A program made the translations under genes and the position numbers. DNA of 64,000 bases, from positions 14,717-78,716 of the forward strand of contig DDPY01000050.1 of the NCBI GenBank assembly GCA_002342415.1, read 5' to 3'. Position 1 is the stretch's first letter; every line of letters begins with the position of its first letter. The DNA comes from Prevotella sp. UBA2456. GTDB lineage: Bacteria > Bacteroidota > Bacteroidia > Bacteroidales > Bacteroidaceae. Below are positions 8,650-17,608 of this stretch, piece after piece. A model generated the notes under the pieces. It ran no database searches. It saw only the letters and a list, made by a program, of their open reading frames with translations, and had not been told where the DNA came from.

Positions 8650-9888
8650 TTAGAACATCTTGCTTACTCGCTGGATGCCAGCCACCAGCGCGTCTATCTC
8701 TTCGCGGGTGTTGTAGAGGGCAAACGAGGCTCTCACGGTGCCCGAGATTCCCAGACGGTCCATTAGGGGCTGCGCACAGTGATGACCCGTGCGGACGGCA
8801 ATACCCAGTCGGTCCAGCAGTGTTCCCATGTCCAGATGGTGGATGTCGCCAACGAGGAACGACACTACGGCATCCTTCTGCTGTGCCTCGCCGAAGATGC
8901 GCATTCCCTCTATTCCCCTTAGCTGTTCCATGCAGTAGGCAGTCAGCGCTTGTTCGTGGGCTTCGATGGCATCCATGCCAATCTTGTTCAGATAGTCGAT
9001 GGCGGTAGCCAATCCGTGAGTTGCTATATAATCGGGCGTACCGGCTTCAAATTTGAAAGGCAGGTGCTCGAATGTAGTTCGCTCCCATGAGACCTTGTCT
9101 ATCATCTCGCCACCACCTTGATAGGGAGGTAGTTTCTCCAACCAGTTCTCCTTTCCGTACAACACTCCAATGCCAGTGGGGCCATACATCTTATGTCCGC
9201 TGAAGGCCAAGAAGTCGCAGTCCATCTGCTGCACGTCGATTTTCGTGTGAGGAGCACTCTGCGCTGCGTCCACCATGACAGGAATACCGCGTTCGTGGGC
9301 TTTGTGAATAATGTGTTGCACATCATTGATAGTTCCCAATACATTGCTGACATGTGCAATACTGATGATTTTGGTCTTTTCCGTTATAAAATCGTCAATT
9401 CCATCGAGAATCAGCTCACCTTTGTCGCTGATGGGCAGATGTCTGACCACGATACCCTTCCTTTGAGCCTGCAGCTGCCAGGGTACAATGTTCGAGTGGT
9501 GCTCCATGTCGCTCACCAATACCTCGTCGCCCTCCTTCATTTGTGACTCACAGAACGAAGAGGCTATGAGGTTAATGGCTTCTGTAGTGCCACGTGTGAA
9601 GACAATCTCTTCCGTCTTGCCGGCATGGATAAACTGGCGCACCTTCTCGCGGGCAGCTTCGTGCAGGTCGGTAGCCTGCTGACTCAGATAGTGTACGCCG
9701 CGATGCACGTTGGCATTGACGTTCAGATATTCCTCGCGCATCGCGTCCAGCACGCATAGTGGTTTCTGTGTCGTGGCGGCATTGTCCAGATAGACGAGGG
9801 GCTTGCCGTAGACCTCGCGCTGCAGGATGGGGAAATCCTCGCGCACCTTGTTGATATCGTACATATTTGCAACCTGTTGTCTCCTCAT
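8650..9888 (-). CDS. sufS: Cysteine desulfurase SufS
   Basis: A 412-aa PLP-dependent class V aminotransferase-fold enzyme that takes sulfur from L-cysteine for Fe-S cluster assembly (SUF type). Seen: YLDNAATTQKP near the N-terminus, VMVDAAQSAPH, the PLP lysine in AFSGHKMYGPTGIGVL, and the sulfur-accepting Cys in RTGHHCAQPLMDRLGISG. The HHCAQP context marks group II (SufS) enzymes. The start is the ATG at 9888, with AAGGA upstream; ATG 9864 (MYDINKV) is an equally plausible start. No sufBCD or sufE genes are adjacent. Confidence 0.93.
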   Translation of the reverse strand: MRRQQVANMYDINKVREDFPILQREVYGKPLVYLDNAATTQKPLCVLDAMREEYLNVNANVHRGVHYLSQQATDLHEAAREKVRQFIHAGKTEEIVFTRGTTEAINLIASSFCESQMKEGDEVLVSDMEHHSNIVPWQLQAQRKGIVVRHLPISDKGELILDGIDDFITEKTKIISIAHVSNVLGTINDVQHIIHKAHERGIPVMVDAAQSAPHTKIDVQQMDCDFLAFSGHKMYGPTGIGVLYGKENWLEKLPPYQGGGEMIDKVSWERTTFEHLPFKFEAGTPDYIATHGLATAIDYLNKIGMDAIEAHEQALTAYCMEQLRGIEGMRIFGEAQQKDAVVSFLVGDIHHLDMGTLLDRLGIAVRTGHHCAQPLMDRLGISGTVRASFALYNTREEIDALVAGIQRVSKMF

Positions 9889-9939
9889 TTTTTATGTCCT
9901 TATTTATTCTGTTTTCTGTCGTGTTAGGACAGCAGACTG

Positions 9940-9947
9940 CAAAATTA
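9940..9947 (-). promoter_or_regulatory. -7 promoter box upstream of sufS
   Basis: TAATTTTG on the minus strand matches TAnnTTTG and lies 52 bp upstream of the sufS start. Confidence 0.5.
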
Positions 9948-10022
9948 CACTTTTTTATGTAAAAATGCATCTAAAAGCGCGCAAAATTTGAAAGAAAACA
10001 GACTATTCTGATATTTTATTCG

Positions 10023-10030
10023 TATTTTTG
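10023..10030 (+). promoter_or_regulatory. -7 promoter box upstream of the B3/B4 gene
   Basis: TATTTTTG matches TAnnTTTG, 66 bp before the start at 10096. The leader between them has no obvious structure. Confidence 0.45.
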
Positions 10031-10095
10031 CACGCAAGTCGTGATTTCATCCGCGTGCTGACGCTGTTGAATGATCACATATAAACGATTATTGT

Positions 10096-10761
10096 ATGAA
10101 AATCATAGTTTCACAGGAGATAGAGCAAGTTTGTCCTGAGTTCGTCGGGGCTTGTGTCGATGCCAGGGTTGTCAACAGTCCTTATTGCGAGGCTCTTTGG
10201 AGGGAGATAGATGGCTTATGCCAAAAATACCGAGGAGAGCTGACTACGGAGTCGCTGAAGGAGATGGCCAGCATCTCCGCCACCCGTCGCGTGTATAAAG
10301 CCTGTGGCAAGGACCCTTCGCGATACCGTCCCGCCTCTGAGGCCCTTATCCGCCGTGCCCTTCAGGGGAAAGAGCTGTATCGGCTGAACACGCTGGTCGA
10401 CCTCGTGAATCTCGCCTCAATAGCCTTCGGATACAGCATCGGAGGCTTTGATGCCGAGAAGTTCGCGGGCGATACGCTGACGCTTGGCATCGGGCGCGAG
10501 GGCGAGCCCTACGAGGGAATAGGCCGTGGAATGCTCAACATACAGGGATTGCCTGTCTATCGTGATGCCAAGGGCAGCGTGGGAACACCAACGAGCGACA
10601 ACGAACGGACTAAGATTTCAGAGCATACCAGCCACCTGGTCGTACTCGTCAACGGCTACGACGGCAACGAGCAGCGGGTAAGGGAGAATGCCGAATATAT
10701 TCAGGAACTGCTCAGGAAGTATTGTCAAAGTGACGGTGGGACTTATTATTTATACAAATAA
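10096..10761 (+). CDS. B3/B4 domain protein (tRNA-synthetase editing-like)
   Basis: A 221-aa soluble protein made almost entirely of a B3/B4 domain, the editing/tRNA-binding module of the phenylalanyl-tRNA synthetase beta chain. Seen: SATRRVYKACGKDPSRYRPA followed by EALIRRALQGKELYRLNTLV and NLASIAFGYSIGGFD, the conserved core of free-standing B3/B4 proteins, then TSDNERTKISEHTSHLVVLV near the C-terminus. Free-standing members may hydrolyse mischarged aminoacyl-tRNAs; this is family inference. Monocistronic, followed by a palindromic repeat array. Confidence 0.8.
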   Translation: MKIIVSQEIEQVCPEFVGACVDARVVNSPYCEALWREIDGLCQKYRGELTTESLKEMASISATRRVYKACGKDPSRYRPASEALIRRALQGKELYRLNTLVDLVNLASIAFGYSIGGFDAEKFAGDTLTLGIGREGEPYEGIGRGMLNIQGLPVYRDAKGSVGTPTSDNERTKISEHTSHLVVLVNGYDGNEQRVRENAEYIQELLRKYCQSDGGTYYLYK

Positions 10762-10766
10762 ATTCT

Positions 10767-10823
10767 GAGTTAACTCAAATCATCGATTGAGTTAACTCAA
10801 ACGATCAATCGAGTTAACTCAAA
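10767..10823. repeat. Three GAGTTAACTC palindromes at exact 22-bp spacing
   Basis: GAGTTAACTCAAA occurs at 10767-10779, 10789-10801 and 10811-10823. The core GAGTTAACTC is a perfect 10-bp palindrome and the period is exactly 22 bp, close to two helical turns. It lies between two converging genes. Function unknown; protein-binding array or low-complexity expansion are both possible. Confidence 0.9.
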
Positions 10824-10869
10824 TGAGCCTTTCTTCATAAGCGATGTTTGAACTGAAAAAGAGATTATG

Positions 10870-13254
10870 TCAAAAGTGGTATGAGGCTGCAACCATTAGG
10901 TTGCGGCCTCTCTCATAATAGGGAAACATCGTGAATTCGGGCCTTGCCAAGAAGTGGTCTGTATCCATCAGGTTCTCGCAGTCGAGCGACAGCGTGAGGC
11001 GTTGGTTGAAGGTGTACTTGATTCCGGCATCGACGACGAGGGTACTGCTGAGGTCATATTCTTCTGTTTCCCTTTTCATTTCCAATAATGTTTTAAATAT
11101 GCTGGAAACATTCTTTGACAGTGTCTTGATGCCAGTATATTTGGCATTGCCGTAGATTTTCAGTTCGTGTTTTTTCTTGTCCAACAGTTTATAGGCGATG
11201 TTCAAGTTGGCCGTCATCTTAGGCACCGCCAGCACAGCGTTCTTATTTTCGCTGTAGAAGTAGTTATCTACCTTGACAGCTTTCTGCCAGTAGAAATTGG
11301 CGTTGGCCGTAAGGCGACGGTGGCTATACGCCAGACTGGCTTCAAGCCCGATACACTTGTATTCTCCGTCGTTTGTGTTTTTATCAGTAAAAAACAAATC
11401 ACTGAAGCTCAGGAGGTTTTCATACTTGTTATAGAACAGGTTGAAGTCGTAGGAGAGGTGAAGTGGAGTTATTCTGCCCATGAATGTGAGTTGGACAGCC
11501 GTGAGATACTGTGGTTCGGCTGCAAACTGCAAGTCCATTTCCTGTATCCGTTGATTGTAGGACTTTTCGACGTATGCTTTGGAATAGGACAACTTGATGT
11601 TGAACGCTTCGCGTGGTGTGTAGATGAGTGCCAGTCGAGGTGAGAGGTTTTTGGCTGTATTTTGTCTGAAGCGGCTGCGCAGGTCGTAGCGTAGTCCGGC
11701 ATTGATAATGAGCTGCGGCATGAAGTAGTGCTTGCACTGGGTATAGAACGACCAGCTGTTTTCGTGCTCCAATTTGTTGAAATAATCATAGTCTATGCCT
11801 GGTTGCATCATCCCGGTATAGTCTTGACCATAAGCGCTATTATGGTCAGTAAGAGAGAAGTGCTGGAACTGTACGCCCGCCAGCAGGTTTCCTTTCATGC
11901 TGCCCATCTTGTAGTCTGCGCTGGCCTGGATGCTACCGCCCAGTGTCCTGTCAGACCATTTGATATAGGTGTACTCACCCTTTGGAACCCTGTACTTTGT
12001 CGTGTCCGTATTTTCAGATGTGAATGCAATAAATTCTTCCGAATTATGCCAGTCGCCATAGACCGAGCCTTTCAGTGTGGCTGGTCCCATCTGCCTGGTG
12101 TAACTTAGTTGAACATAACTCGTCTGTGTCAGCCATCCGGGACGGATACCGTTAATAGAACGGTATTTGTCGTAGTCGTAATAGCCGTACGCTCCATATT
12201 GCGTCAGTTTCTTGATGTTCTTAGTGGCTATCAGCAGTTCGAGGCCTTTGTATTGTAGTGTCATGCCGAGGTCGTAGGTTGGCGTGTCGCGGTAGCCGTC
12301 AACGTATGCGTAGTAGTCATCGGGCATGGGGACATTGAATTTTTCTTCATATTCTGCCGCGTCGCGAGCAGGGCGATGCTGTCCGTCACTCTGGTAGAAA
12401 CTTCCCCAGACGAAGATGTCAGCATCCATGAAGCGAGTGCCTATGCTGACATCGGCCTTGTGGGTGCTGAATGCACCGTGGCCGTATTTCAGTTTCACGC
12501 CGTCCAGCTCGCCGCCTTTCTTGGTGATGATGTTGACCACTGCCGACAGGGCCACGTCTCCATAGAGCGAGGAGGCCGGGCCGCGCAGCACCTCGATATG
12601 GTCAATCTTGTCGGTGCTGATATCATAGTCCATCGCGCAGTTGTTGCTAAAGCGACTGTTCAGACGGTGTCCGTTCTCCATGACCAGGATGAGTTCCTGT
12701 GTGGTGCCGTAGGCACCGTGCATCGACATGTTGAGTGTCGTATTCATATAGACTTCGCTCATGCCGGGCACGTATGTGGCCAATATCTGTCCGAGGCGTT
12801 TGTTGTAGCCGAGGTTCTCGATCATTTCGGCAGTAATGATGGTGACGGGGGCAGGGGCCTCCACTGTGGTTTCCTTGATGCTGGAGGCTGTGGTGACAGA
12901 GACGGTCGCTCCGCTTTTCACCTTATTGAGGATGTCGACAAAGGGTTCCGGGTCGTGGGCCGAAGGGCTGTAATAGGGGTTCTCCTGCAGCAGGAGCGTG
13001 GCATAGTGCTCCGTCTGGTCCGTATCGAAGCGTGCCAGGTAGGTAAGGGCTATGAGCCGAAGCGCGTTCTGGCGCGGCTGGCCTCGGAAAGAGCCTAAGT
13101 GGCTGAGCAGAGAGTCACGTGCTTGTTCTATCCGTCCTATCGTGTAGTCGCTTTCTGCCTGCGTGTAAATTTGACGCATGCGAACATCTGTCTGCGCAAG
13201 CACTGGTGCTATACTGAGCAACAGAAGGATGATATGTAATAGCAGTCTTTTCAT
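10870..13254 (-). CDS. TonB-dependent outer-membrane receptor
   Basis: A 794-aa receptor, last gene of the partner-switching operon, 5 bp after the sensor gene. Residues 1-20 are a signal peptide (VLAQ). Residues about 21-115 form a helical TPR-like N-terminal extension ending ENPYYSPSAHDPEPFVDILN, then a plug domain (APVTIITAEMIENLGYNKRL, HIEVLRGPASSLYGDVALSA, VVNIITKK) and a beta-barrel with alternating aromatic strands ending in NLMVAASYHF. Ligand unknown; no SusD partner is encoded here. Co-transcription with a signalling cascade suggests the receptor is either the output or a sensed component. Confidence 0.88.
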   Translation of the reverse strand: MKRLLLHIILLLLSIAPVLAQTDVRMRQIYTQAESDYTIGRIEQARDSLLSHLGSFRGQPRQNALRLIALTYLARFDTDQTEHYATLLLQENPYYSPSAHDPEPFVDILNKVKSGATVSVTTASSIKETTVEAPAPVTIITAEMIENLGYNKRLGQILATYVPGMSEVYMNTTLNMSMHGAYGTTQELILVMENGHRLNSRFSNNCAMDYDISTDKIDHIEVLRGPASSLYGDVALSAVVNIITKKGGELDGVKLKYGHGAFSTHKADVSIGTRFMDADIFVWGSFYQSDGQHRPARDAAEYEEKFNVPMPDDYYAYVDGYRDTPTYDLGMTLQYKGLELLIATKNIKKLTQYGAYGYYDYDKYRSINGIRPGWLTQTSYVQLSYTRQMGPATLKGSVYGDWHNSEEFIAFTSENTDTTKYRVPKGEYTYIKWSDRTLGGSIQASADYKMGSMKGNLLAGVQFQHFSLTDHNSAYGQDYTGMMQPGIDYDYFNKLEHENSWSFYTQCKHYFMPQLIINAGLRYDLRSRFRQNTAKNLSPRLALIYTPREAFNIKLSYSKAYVEKSYNQRIQEMDLQFAAEPQYLTAVQLTFMGRITPLHLSYDFNLFYNKYENLLSFSDLFFTDKNTNDGEYKCIGLEASLAYSHRRLTANANFYWQKAVKVDNYFYSENKNAVLAVPKMTANLNIAYKLLDKKKHELKIYGNAKYTGIKTLSKNVSSIFKTLLEMKRETEEYDLSSTLVVDAGIKYTFNQRLTLSLDCENLMDTDHFLARPEFTMFPYYERGRNLMVAASYHF

Positions 13255-13259
13255 ATTTT

Positions 13260-15992
13260 TTATCTTTTCAGTTTAGGCAGTGTGACGGTAAACTCCGTGT
13301 ATTGGTCTTTGACAGACTCGACGGTAATGTCGCCGCCGTGGTTTTGTATGATTTCCCGGCTCAGGTAGAGTCCTATGCCCGCAGCCTCCTGGGTGGTCTT
13401 GGTGGTGAAGAAGGGGTCGAAGATCTTTGGGAGAATACTCTCTTCGATTCCGATGCCGTTGTCACGGATCTTGAGGATGTATTGATTGCCGGTGGCAGTG
13501 GCAGTGAACGATATCTCGGGGACGTATGATATACGTTTCGCCTTCTTTACTACGGCATAGACGGCGTTGGCCAGCAGACTCATGATGCCCTTGCTGAGCA
13601 TGTTGGGATTGCCATGGAGCGGCATCGCCTTTTCCGGCAGTCGGACAGAGAAGCTGATGTGGTGCTCCTCTATCTCCCCGGCAAAGTAGTTGTTGAACAT
13701 TTTCTCATCCTCCTGAAGTACAATCAGGAGGTCCGTCTCTACATAGCCTCCTGTGCGGTCTTTCAGCATCTTTTCCATAGCCTTCAGTATGTGGGTGGCG
13801 GACTGGCCGTATTGGTCCACATACTGTAGGTTTTCCGTCAGCATGTCAAGCAAGTCGAGCGTGTCATCATAGTCGTCGGTGTTGATACCCTCTTTGTTGC
13901 TGACGATGTTTTCCTTGACATCGTTCAGCAGGTCATTGCTCATCTTCGAGAAGTTGATAATATAGTTCATCGGGTTCAGGATACGGTCAATGAGTCCCTC
14001 AGTCAGTTTACCCACCGTGGCCATCTTCTCCTGTTTCGCTATCTGGTCTTTCTGTTTCACGATTTCCTGTGTGCGCTCCTCTACAACTCTTTCAAGTTCC
14101 TCCTTATCCGCCTGCAGACGTTTCAGGCGGTAGCGGAAAAGAAGATAGACCATACAGGTAAATAATAGGAAATAGAACAGAACCATATACCACCGCATTA
14201 GTAGCGGATAGGCTATGCTGAAGCTTACCGTCGCTATTTCCGAGAGTTCACCGCTTGCCTGTTGGGCCTGCACACTCAACGTGTAAGAGCCGTATGGCAT
14301 GTTCAGGAATTCTATGTCCTGCTTCTCCGTCCATTCACTCCATTCGTCGCTATTGAGCCTGTGGCGGTATAGGGTCTTGCCCGATAATTGAGCATAAGAG
14401 AGCGCATAGTAGAAATGCAGGTGACGGTTGTCGCTACCTATCTCCTCCAGCTGTTTGGGCATCTCGCCGTAGCCGCCCCAGAGCACACTGTCACTGCCAA
14501 GGACGATGCTCATAAAGCGTACGCGGCTGCCCTCTGTCAACTTTGCCAGCTGTTGCTTCCCGGTGTCTGCCATAGCCACTACCTCGTCGCCTCCTATCCA
14601 ATATTGGTCTCCCTGGCGGAACTGGGCTTTCACATCGATGCCGCTCAGCGGTCTGAGCAGAAAGTCTGGCAGCTCCTCTATAGGCTCGCGAAACTTTCCC
14701 AGATCTTTTCCTGATGTCTCGCCGTAAACATTCTGGAACCACAGGTGTCCATGACCGTCACTGCGAATAGCTGTCACCAGTGACAAGTCGGCAGTCTTCG
14801 TCCGTCGGGTGAAGTTTTCTTGGTACAGCCATACAGCATCGGCCTCACCCGCATACACCTTGTCGCCCTCCACCAGCAGTGCTGTCGTGGCATTCGCTGT
14901 GAGCCTGCTGACACTTCTGCCGCGCCCTATACGGTAGATGCCGCTCGATGTTGCGGCAAGCATGTAGTCGCCCTGCAGGCACAGTGTCCAGCAGATGTTG
15001 TTGACGGCCTCTATTCTTTGGCATTTCCGAGAGCGGATGCAGCAGAGCCCATTTGTGCCTCCAACGTAGACATCTCCGTCGAAGGCCATGATGGCATAAA
15101 CCTCACCTGCCAGTCCGTCTTTTGCCAGAATGTAGCTGTAGACCGATGGCATTTCAATAGCGAAGACACCGTGCGAGGTGGCTCCCCATAGCATGCCGTG
15201 ACCATCATAGTCCACATACGCCACCAGATCGGAGCAGAGCCCGTCGGCCTCAGTGATGGTGTAGAGTTCACGATCGAGGCTGTCTGTAATTATCAGACCG
15301 TTATTCCTACGTACTTTGACCCGTAAACCTCCGTCCAATTCCTCTGTCTGGGTGATACCGCCCAAGACCACATCTTTTTCGCCCGCATTAAGCTTTTCCA
15401 ATGATATAATGTCCGACTTCATGCCTACGTTCAGGTCTGTGTTGACATGCTTCTTCCGCGTGACGGTAGGCATGCCGTTACTTGATGCGCCTTTTACTTC
15501 GTAGATTTGATTGTCGCTGACCAAGAACTGTAGGGAGCCGTCGCTCTCGAAGATTTCTATGACTTCGCCTTTGAACAGGTTATGCTCTCCTACCTGTTGC
15601 AGCAGCAGTTCTCCATTTTCTTTTCGCCTCAGGCGGGCAAAATAGTTGTAACCACCCACCCAAACCGTATTGTCACTAGCACGATATACCACGGTTACAC
15701 GGTTCATGTCAGATGTCTGAATGATGCGCCAGCGACTGCGGTCATAGTAGAGCAGACCTTCAAAGTTGGCCACAAATATTGTGCCGTCTTCACCTACCTT
15801 TATATCGTAGCACCTATTATGTCCCCCATATTCCGTAGCGGTGTAGTTGCGAATCAAGGGTAGTCCCTGGGCGTGAAGAAAAAGAGGAGAGAGGAGAGAG
15901 GAGAGAGGAGGGAGATTTGCCAGCGCACTGAAGAGCAGCAGCACTGTCAGTGCCGCACGCCTGCTGATTCTCTTGATGACAATATACTCCAT
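13260..15992 (-). CDS. Propeller sensor kinase lacking the phospho-acceptor histidine
   Basis: A 910-aa hybrid-type membrane sensor. Start 15992 (MEYIVIK) is the first ATG; an in-frame TTG lies at 16004. Order: N-terminal signal/anchor, a periplasmic two-component beta-propeller (DGTIFVANFEGLLYYD, DNTVWVGGYNYF), a Y_Y_Y domain around residue 560 (YRHRLNSDEWSEW), one membrane helix around 600-625, a coiled coil, a dimerisation box and a HATPase domain (MSLLANAVYAV, RDNGIGI, AAGIGLYLS). In the dimerisation box the expected His is Asp669 (GLIDRILNP instead of the usual GxxHExxNP), so ordinary autophosphorylation is unlikely. A heptamer repeat lies inside the signal-peptide codons. Confidence 0.85.
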   Translation of the reverse strand: MEYIVIKRISRRAALTVLLLFSALANLPPLSSLLSPLFLHAQGLPLIRNYTATEYGGHNRCYDIKVGEDGTIFVANFEGLLYYDRSRWRIIQTSDMNRVTVVYRASDNTVWVGGYNYFARLRRKENGELLLQQVGEHNLFKGEVIEIFESDGSLQFLVSDNQIYEVKGASSNGMPTVTRKKHVNTDLNVGMKSDIISLEKLNAGEKDVVLGGITQTEELDGGLRVKVRRNNGLIITDSLDRELYTITEADGLCSDLVAYVDYDGHGMLWGATSHGVFAIEMPSVYSYILAKDGLAGEVYAIMAFDGDVYVGGTNGLCCIRSRKCQRIEAVNNICWTLCLQGDYMLAATSSGIYRIGRGRSVSRLTANATTALLVEGDKVYAGEADAVWLYQENFTRRTKTADLSLVTAIRSDGHGHLWFQNVYGETSGKDLGKFREPIEELPDFLLRPLSGIDVKAQFRQGDQYWIGGDEVVAMADTGKQQLAKLTEGSRVRFMSIVLGSDSVLWGGYGEMPKQLEEIGSDNRHLHFYYALSYAQLSGKTLYRHRLNSDEWSEWTEKQDIEFLNMPYGSYTLSVQAQQASGELSEIATVSFSIAYPLLMRWYMVLFYFLLFTCMVYLLFRYRLKRLQADKEELERVVEERTQEIVKQKDQIAKQEKMATVGKLTEGLIDRILNPMNYIINFSKMSNDLLNDVKENIVSNKEGINTDDYDDTLDLLDMLTENLQYVDQYGQSATHILKAMEKMLKDRTGGYVETDLLIVLQEDEKMFNNYFAGEIEEHHISFSVRLPEKAMPLHGNPNMLSKGIMSLLANAVYAVVKKAKRISYVPEISFTATATGNQYILKIRDNGIGIEESILPKIFDPFFTTKTTQEAAGIGLYLSREIIQNHGGDITVESVKDQYTEFTVTLPKLKR
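15883..15910. repeat. AGAGGAG x4 heptamer tandem inside the sensor gene
   Basis: Four perfect tandem copies of a 7-nt unit in the codons for roughly residues 28-37 of the sensor (signal-peptide region). Because 7 is not a multiple of three, gain or loss of one unit would shift the frame near the 5' end. Confidence 0.9.
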
Positions 15993-16006
15993 AGCAGTAG
16001 CCAACT

Positions 16007-16027
16007 TTCAATGTTCAATGCTCAATG
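16007..16027. repeat. Heptamer repeat at a gene junction
   Basis: TTCAATG, TTCAATG, CTCAATG in tandem, overlapping the stop codon of the WD40-like gene and the space before the sensor gene. Confidence 0.8.
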
Positions 16028-17587
16028 CTTTAACTCCCTATAGGGAATGCCCTTCCCAACGTAGTAGTTCCACTCATCCCTTGTAAAGTTGCGCTTGACG
16101 TTTTGCTTCAGCCGCTGGGCAATGAGAGGCAGGGAGATCAGGTACTGGGAGATGACGCCATTTGATTCCCCCGTCCAGATATAGTCTTCTTTCTCATCCA
16201 GAGTGAAACAGGTAATCCAGCTGCCAGCCTGTAACAGTGTGATGGGCTTCCACTGATTCTCACCAGTCATCCAGAACAGCAACTTGCCGTCATAGCTGGA
16301 GGAGTAGAGCCTGCGACCTATGATTTTCAGCCTCGTCACCTGAGAGAGGTGTCCTACCAGTCTGTGCGTCTGTCTGGCCTTGTCAATGATGTAGATGGTA
16401 CCGTCCATCGTTCCGTATGCTGTCAGGCCCTCTTCCTTATCATAGGTATATGCTGAGATGGTTCCTCTGACTGGTACCTTTTCATCCCGGATATCGTCGA
16501 TACTGTTGACCAGATGCATATGTCCTTTGTTGTCAAATAGTAGTGGCTTGTTGTCACGTCGGCTGACACAGATGACGTTGAAGTCCAACTGTCTGCTAGC
16601 CGTGACTTGGTGCGTAGTCATATCAACCAAGGCCAGATTTCTCTCACCGATCACCAGCAGATGCCGTCCGTCCTGCATATATTCCAATCGGAAGGGCTTG
16701 GTCAGGTTTTCCAGTCGGATTATCTCCGTCCCTTTCGGCGTGACTATCAGCAGGTGTCCTGTATGGCTGAGTGCACAGCCCTTTCCATGTTTTGATGCTA
16801 TGACATCCCTGAAACAGTAATTCTTGTTGCTGAATAATGTTTTAGTCGTGAGAAGTCCGTTTCTCATTTCGTGTTGTATGATTTCGCCGTAGGTGCTAAC
16901 CGTTAGCAAGCGATTGGTACCCGGGAAGAAATCCATTGCAGAGACACTGCCGTTGTGTATGTTCCAGTTTTTCCGTCCGCCAGCCGACTGTATCAGTGCC
17001 TGGAATACAGCCGATGCATAGAGGTCGCCTCCATAGTCGCGGGTGAACATATATGAGGCGTAGGCCAGCATGTTGCCGATTTCCGTATCGCCTGTCCTGT
17101 AGATGGAGAATGACTGTGAGCCAAGCGTGCGCCCCAGCGAGAGGTAGTTCAGCGTGTCGGCCACGTGCTTGGCATGTACGGCCTGCCGCCGCTGCTCGTT
17201 GGCCTCCTCTCGCTGGCGTTCGGCCATCTGGTATGAGTTGTAGGCCTCCCGTGCCGACTGCTCGGCAGCCGCCTGAGCCCTGAGCGCGTTATGGCGTTCG
17301 GCCTCAGAGCGCTGCGAGGCAGCTTGTGCTATTTCCGACTGGCGGATGGCTTCCCGGCTGCGTTCTTCTGACAAGGCTTGCTGGCCGTTAGCTATCTCCT
17401 CCAGCTGCTTGCTGACCTTTCGGTCCATGGCCGACCGTCGTTCTTTCACCTGCAGCTGTCCGATTATACTTTCCAGTTTCCTGATCCTTTCACCATCGCT
17501 GTGATGCATATAAACCCCTGCCGCTATCGATGATACCAGCAGGATGCCCATGCAACCAATGATGATGTTCTTTCGCTCGTCTCTCAC
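16022..17587 (-). CDS. Membrane-anchored coiled-coil WD40-like protein
   Basis: A 521-aa protein of the partner-switching operon. It begins with GTG at 17587 (next ATG lies inside the membrane helix). Residues 8-28 are one transmembrane segment (IIIGCMGILLVSSIAAGVYM), residues about 33-145 a long Gln/Glu/Ala-rich coiled coil (SEIAQAASQRSEAERHNALR), and the rest a WD40-like propeller with repeated strands such as ITCFTLDEKEDYIWTGES and VTRLKIIGRRLYSSSYDG. Orientation suggests a periplasmic propeller. No enzyme motif seen; a scaffold or sensor for the downstream signalling proteins is inferred from the operon. Confidence 0.7.
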   Translation of the reverse strand: MRDERKNIIIGCMGILLVSSIAAGVYMHHSDGERIRKLESIIGQLQVKERRSAMDRKVSKQLEEIANGQQALSEERSREAIRQSEIAQAASQRSEAERHNALRAQAAAEQSAREAYNSYQMAERQREEANEQRRQAVHAKHVADTLNYLSLGRTLGSQSFSIYRTGDTEIGNMLAYASYMFTRDYGGDLYASAVFQALIQSAGGRKNWNIHNGSVSAMDFFPGTNRLLTVSTYGEIIQHEMRNGLLTTKTLFSNKNYCFRDVIASKHGKGCALSHTGHLLIVTPKGTEIIRLENLTKPFRLEYMQDGRHLLVIGERNLALVDMTTHQVTASRQLDFNVICVSRRDNKPLLFDNKGHMHLVNSIDDIRDEKVPVRGTISAYTYDKEEGLTAYGTMDGTIYIIDKARQTHRLVGHLSQVTRLKIIGRRLYSSSYDGKLLFWMTGENQWKPITLLQAGSWITCFTLDEKEDYIWTGESNGVISQYLISLPLIAQRLKQNVKRNFTRDEWNYYVGKGIPYRELKH

Positions 17588-17608
17588 CTCTCACTTCTTA
17601 CCTCTCAT
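17581..17608. repeat. Heptamer repeat spanning a stop-start junction
   Basis: CTCTCAC, CTCTCAC, TTCTTAC, CTCTCAT in tandem (two perfect and two degenerate units), covering the GTG start of the WD40-like gene (17585-17587) and the stop of the response-regulator gene. Confidence 0.75.
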
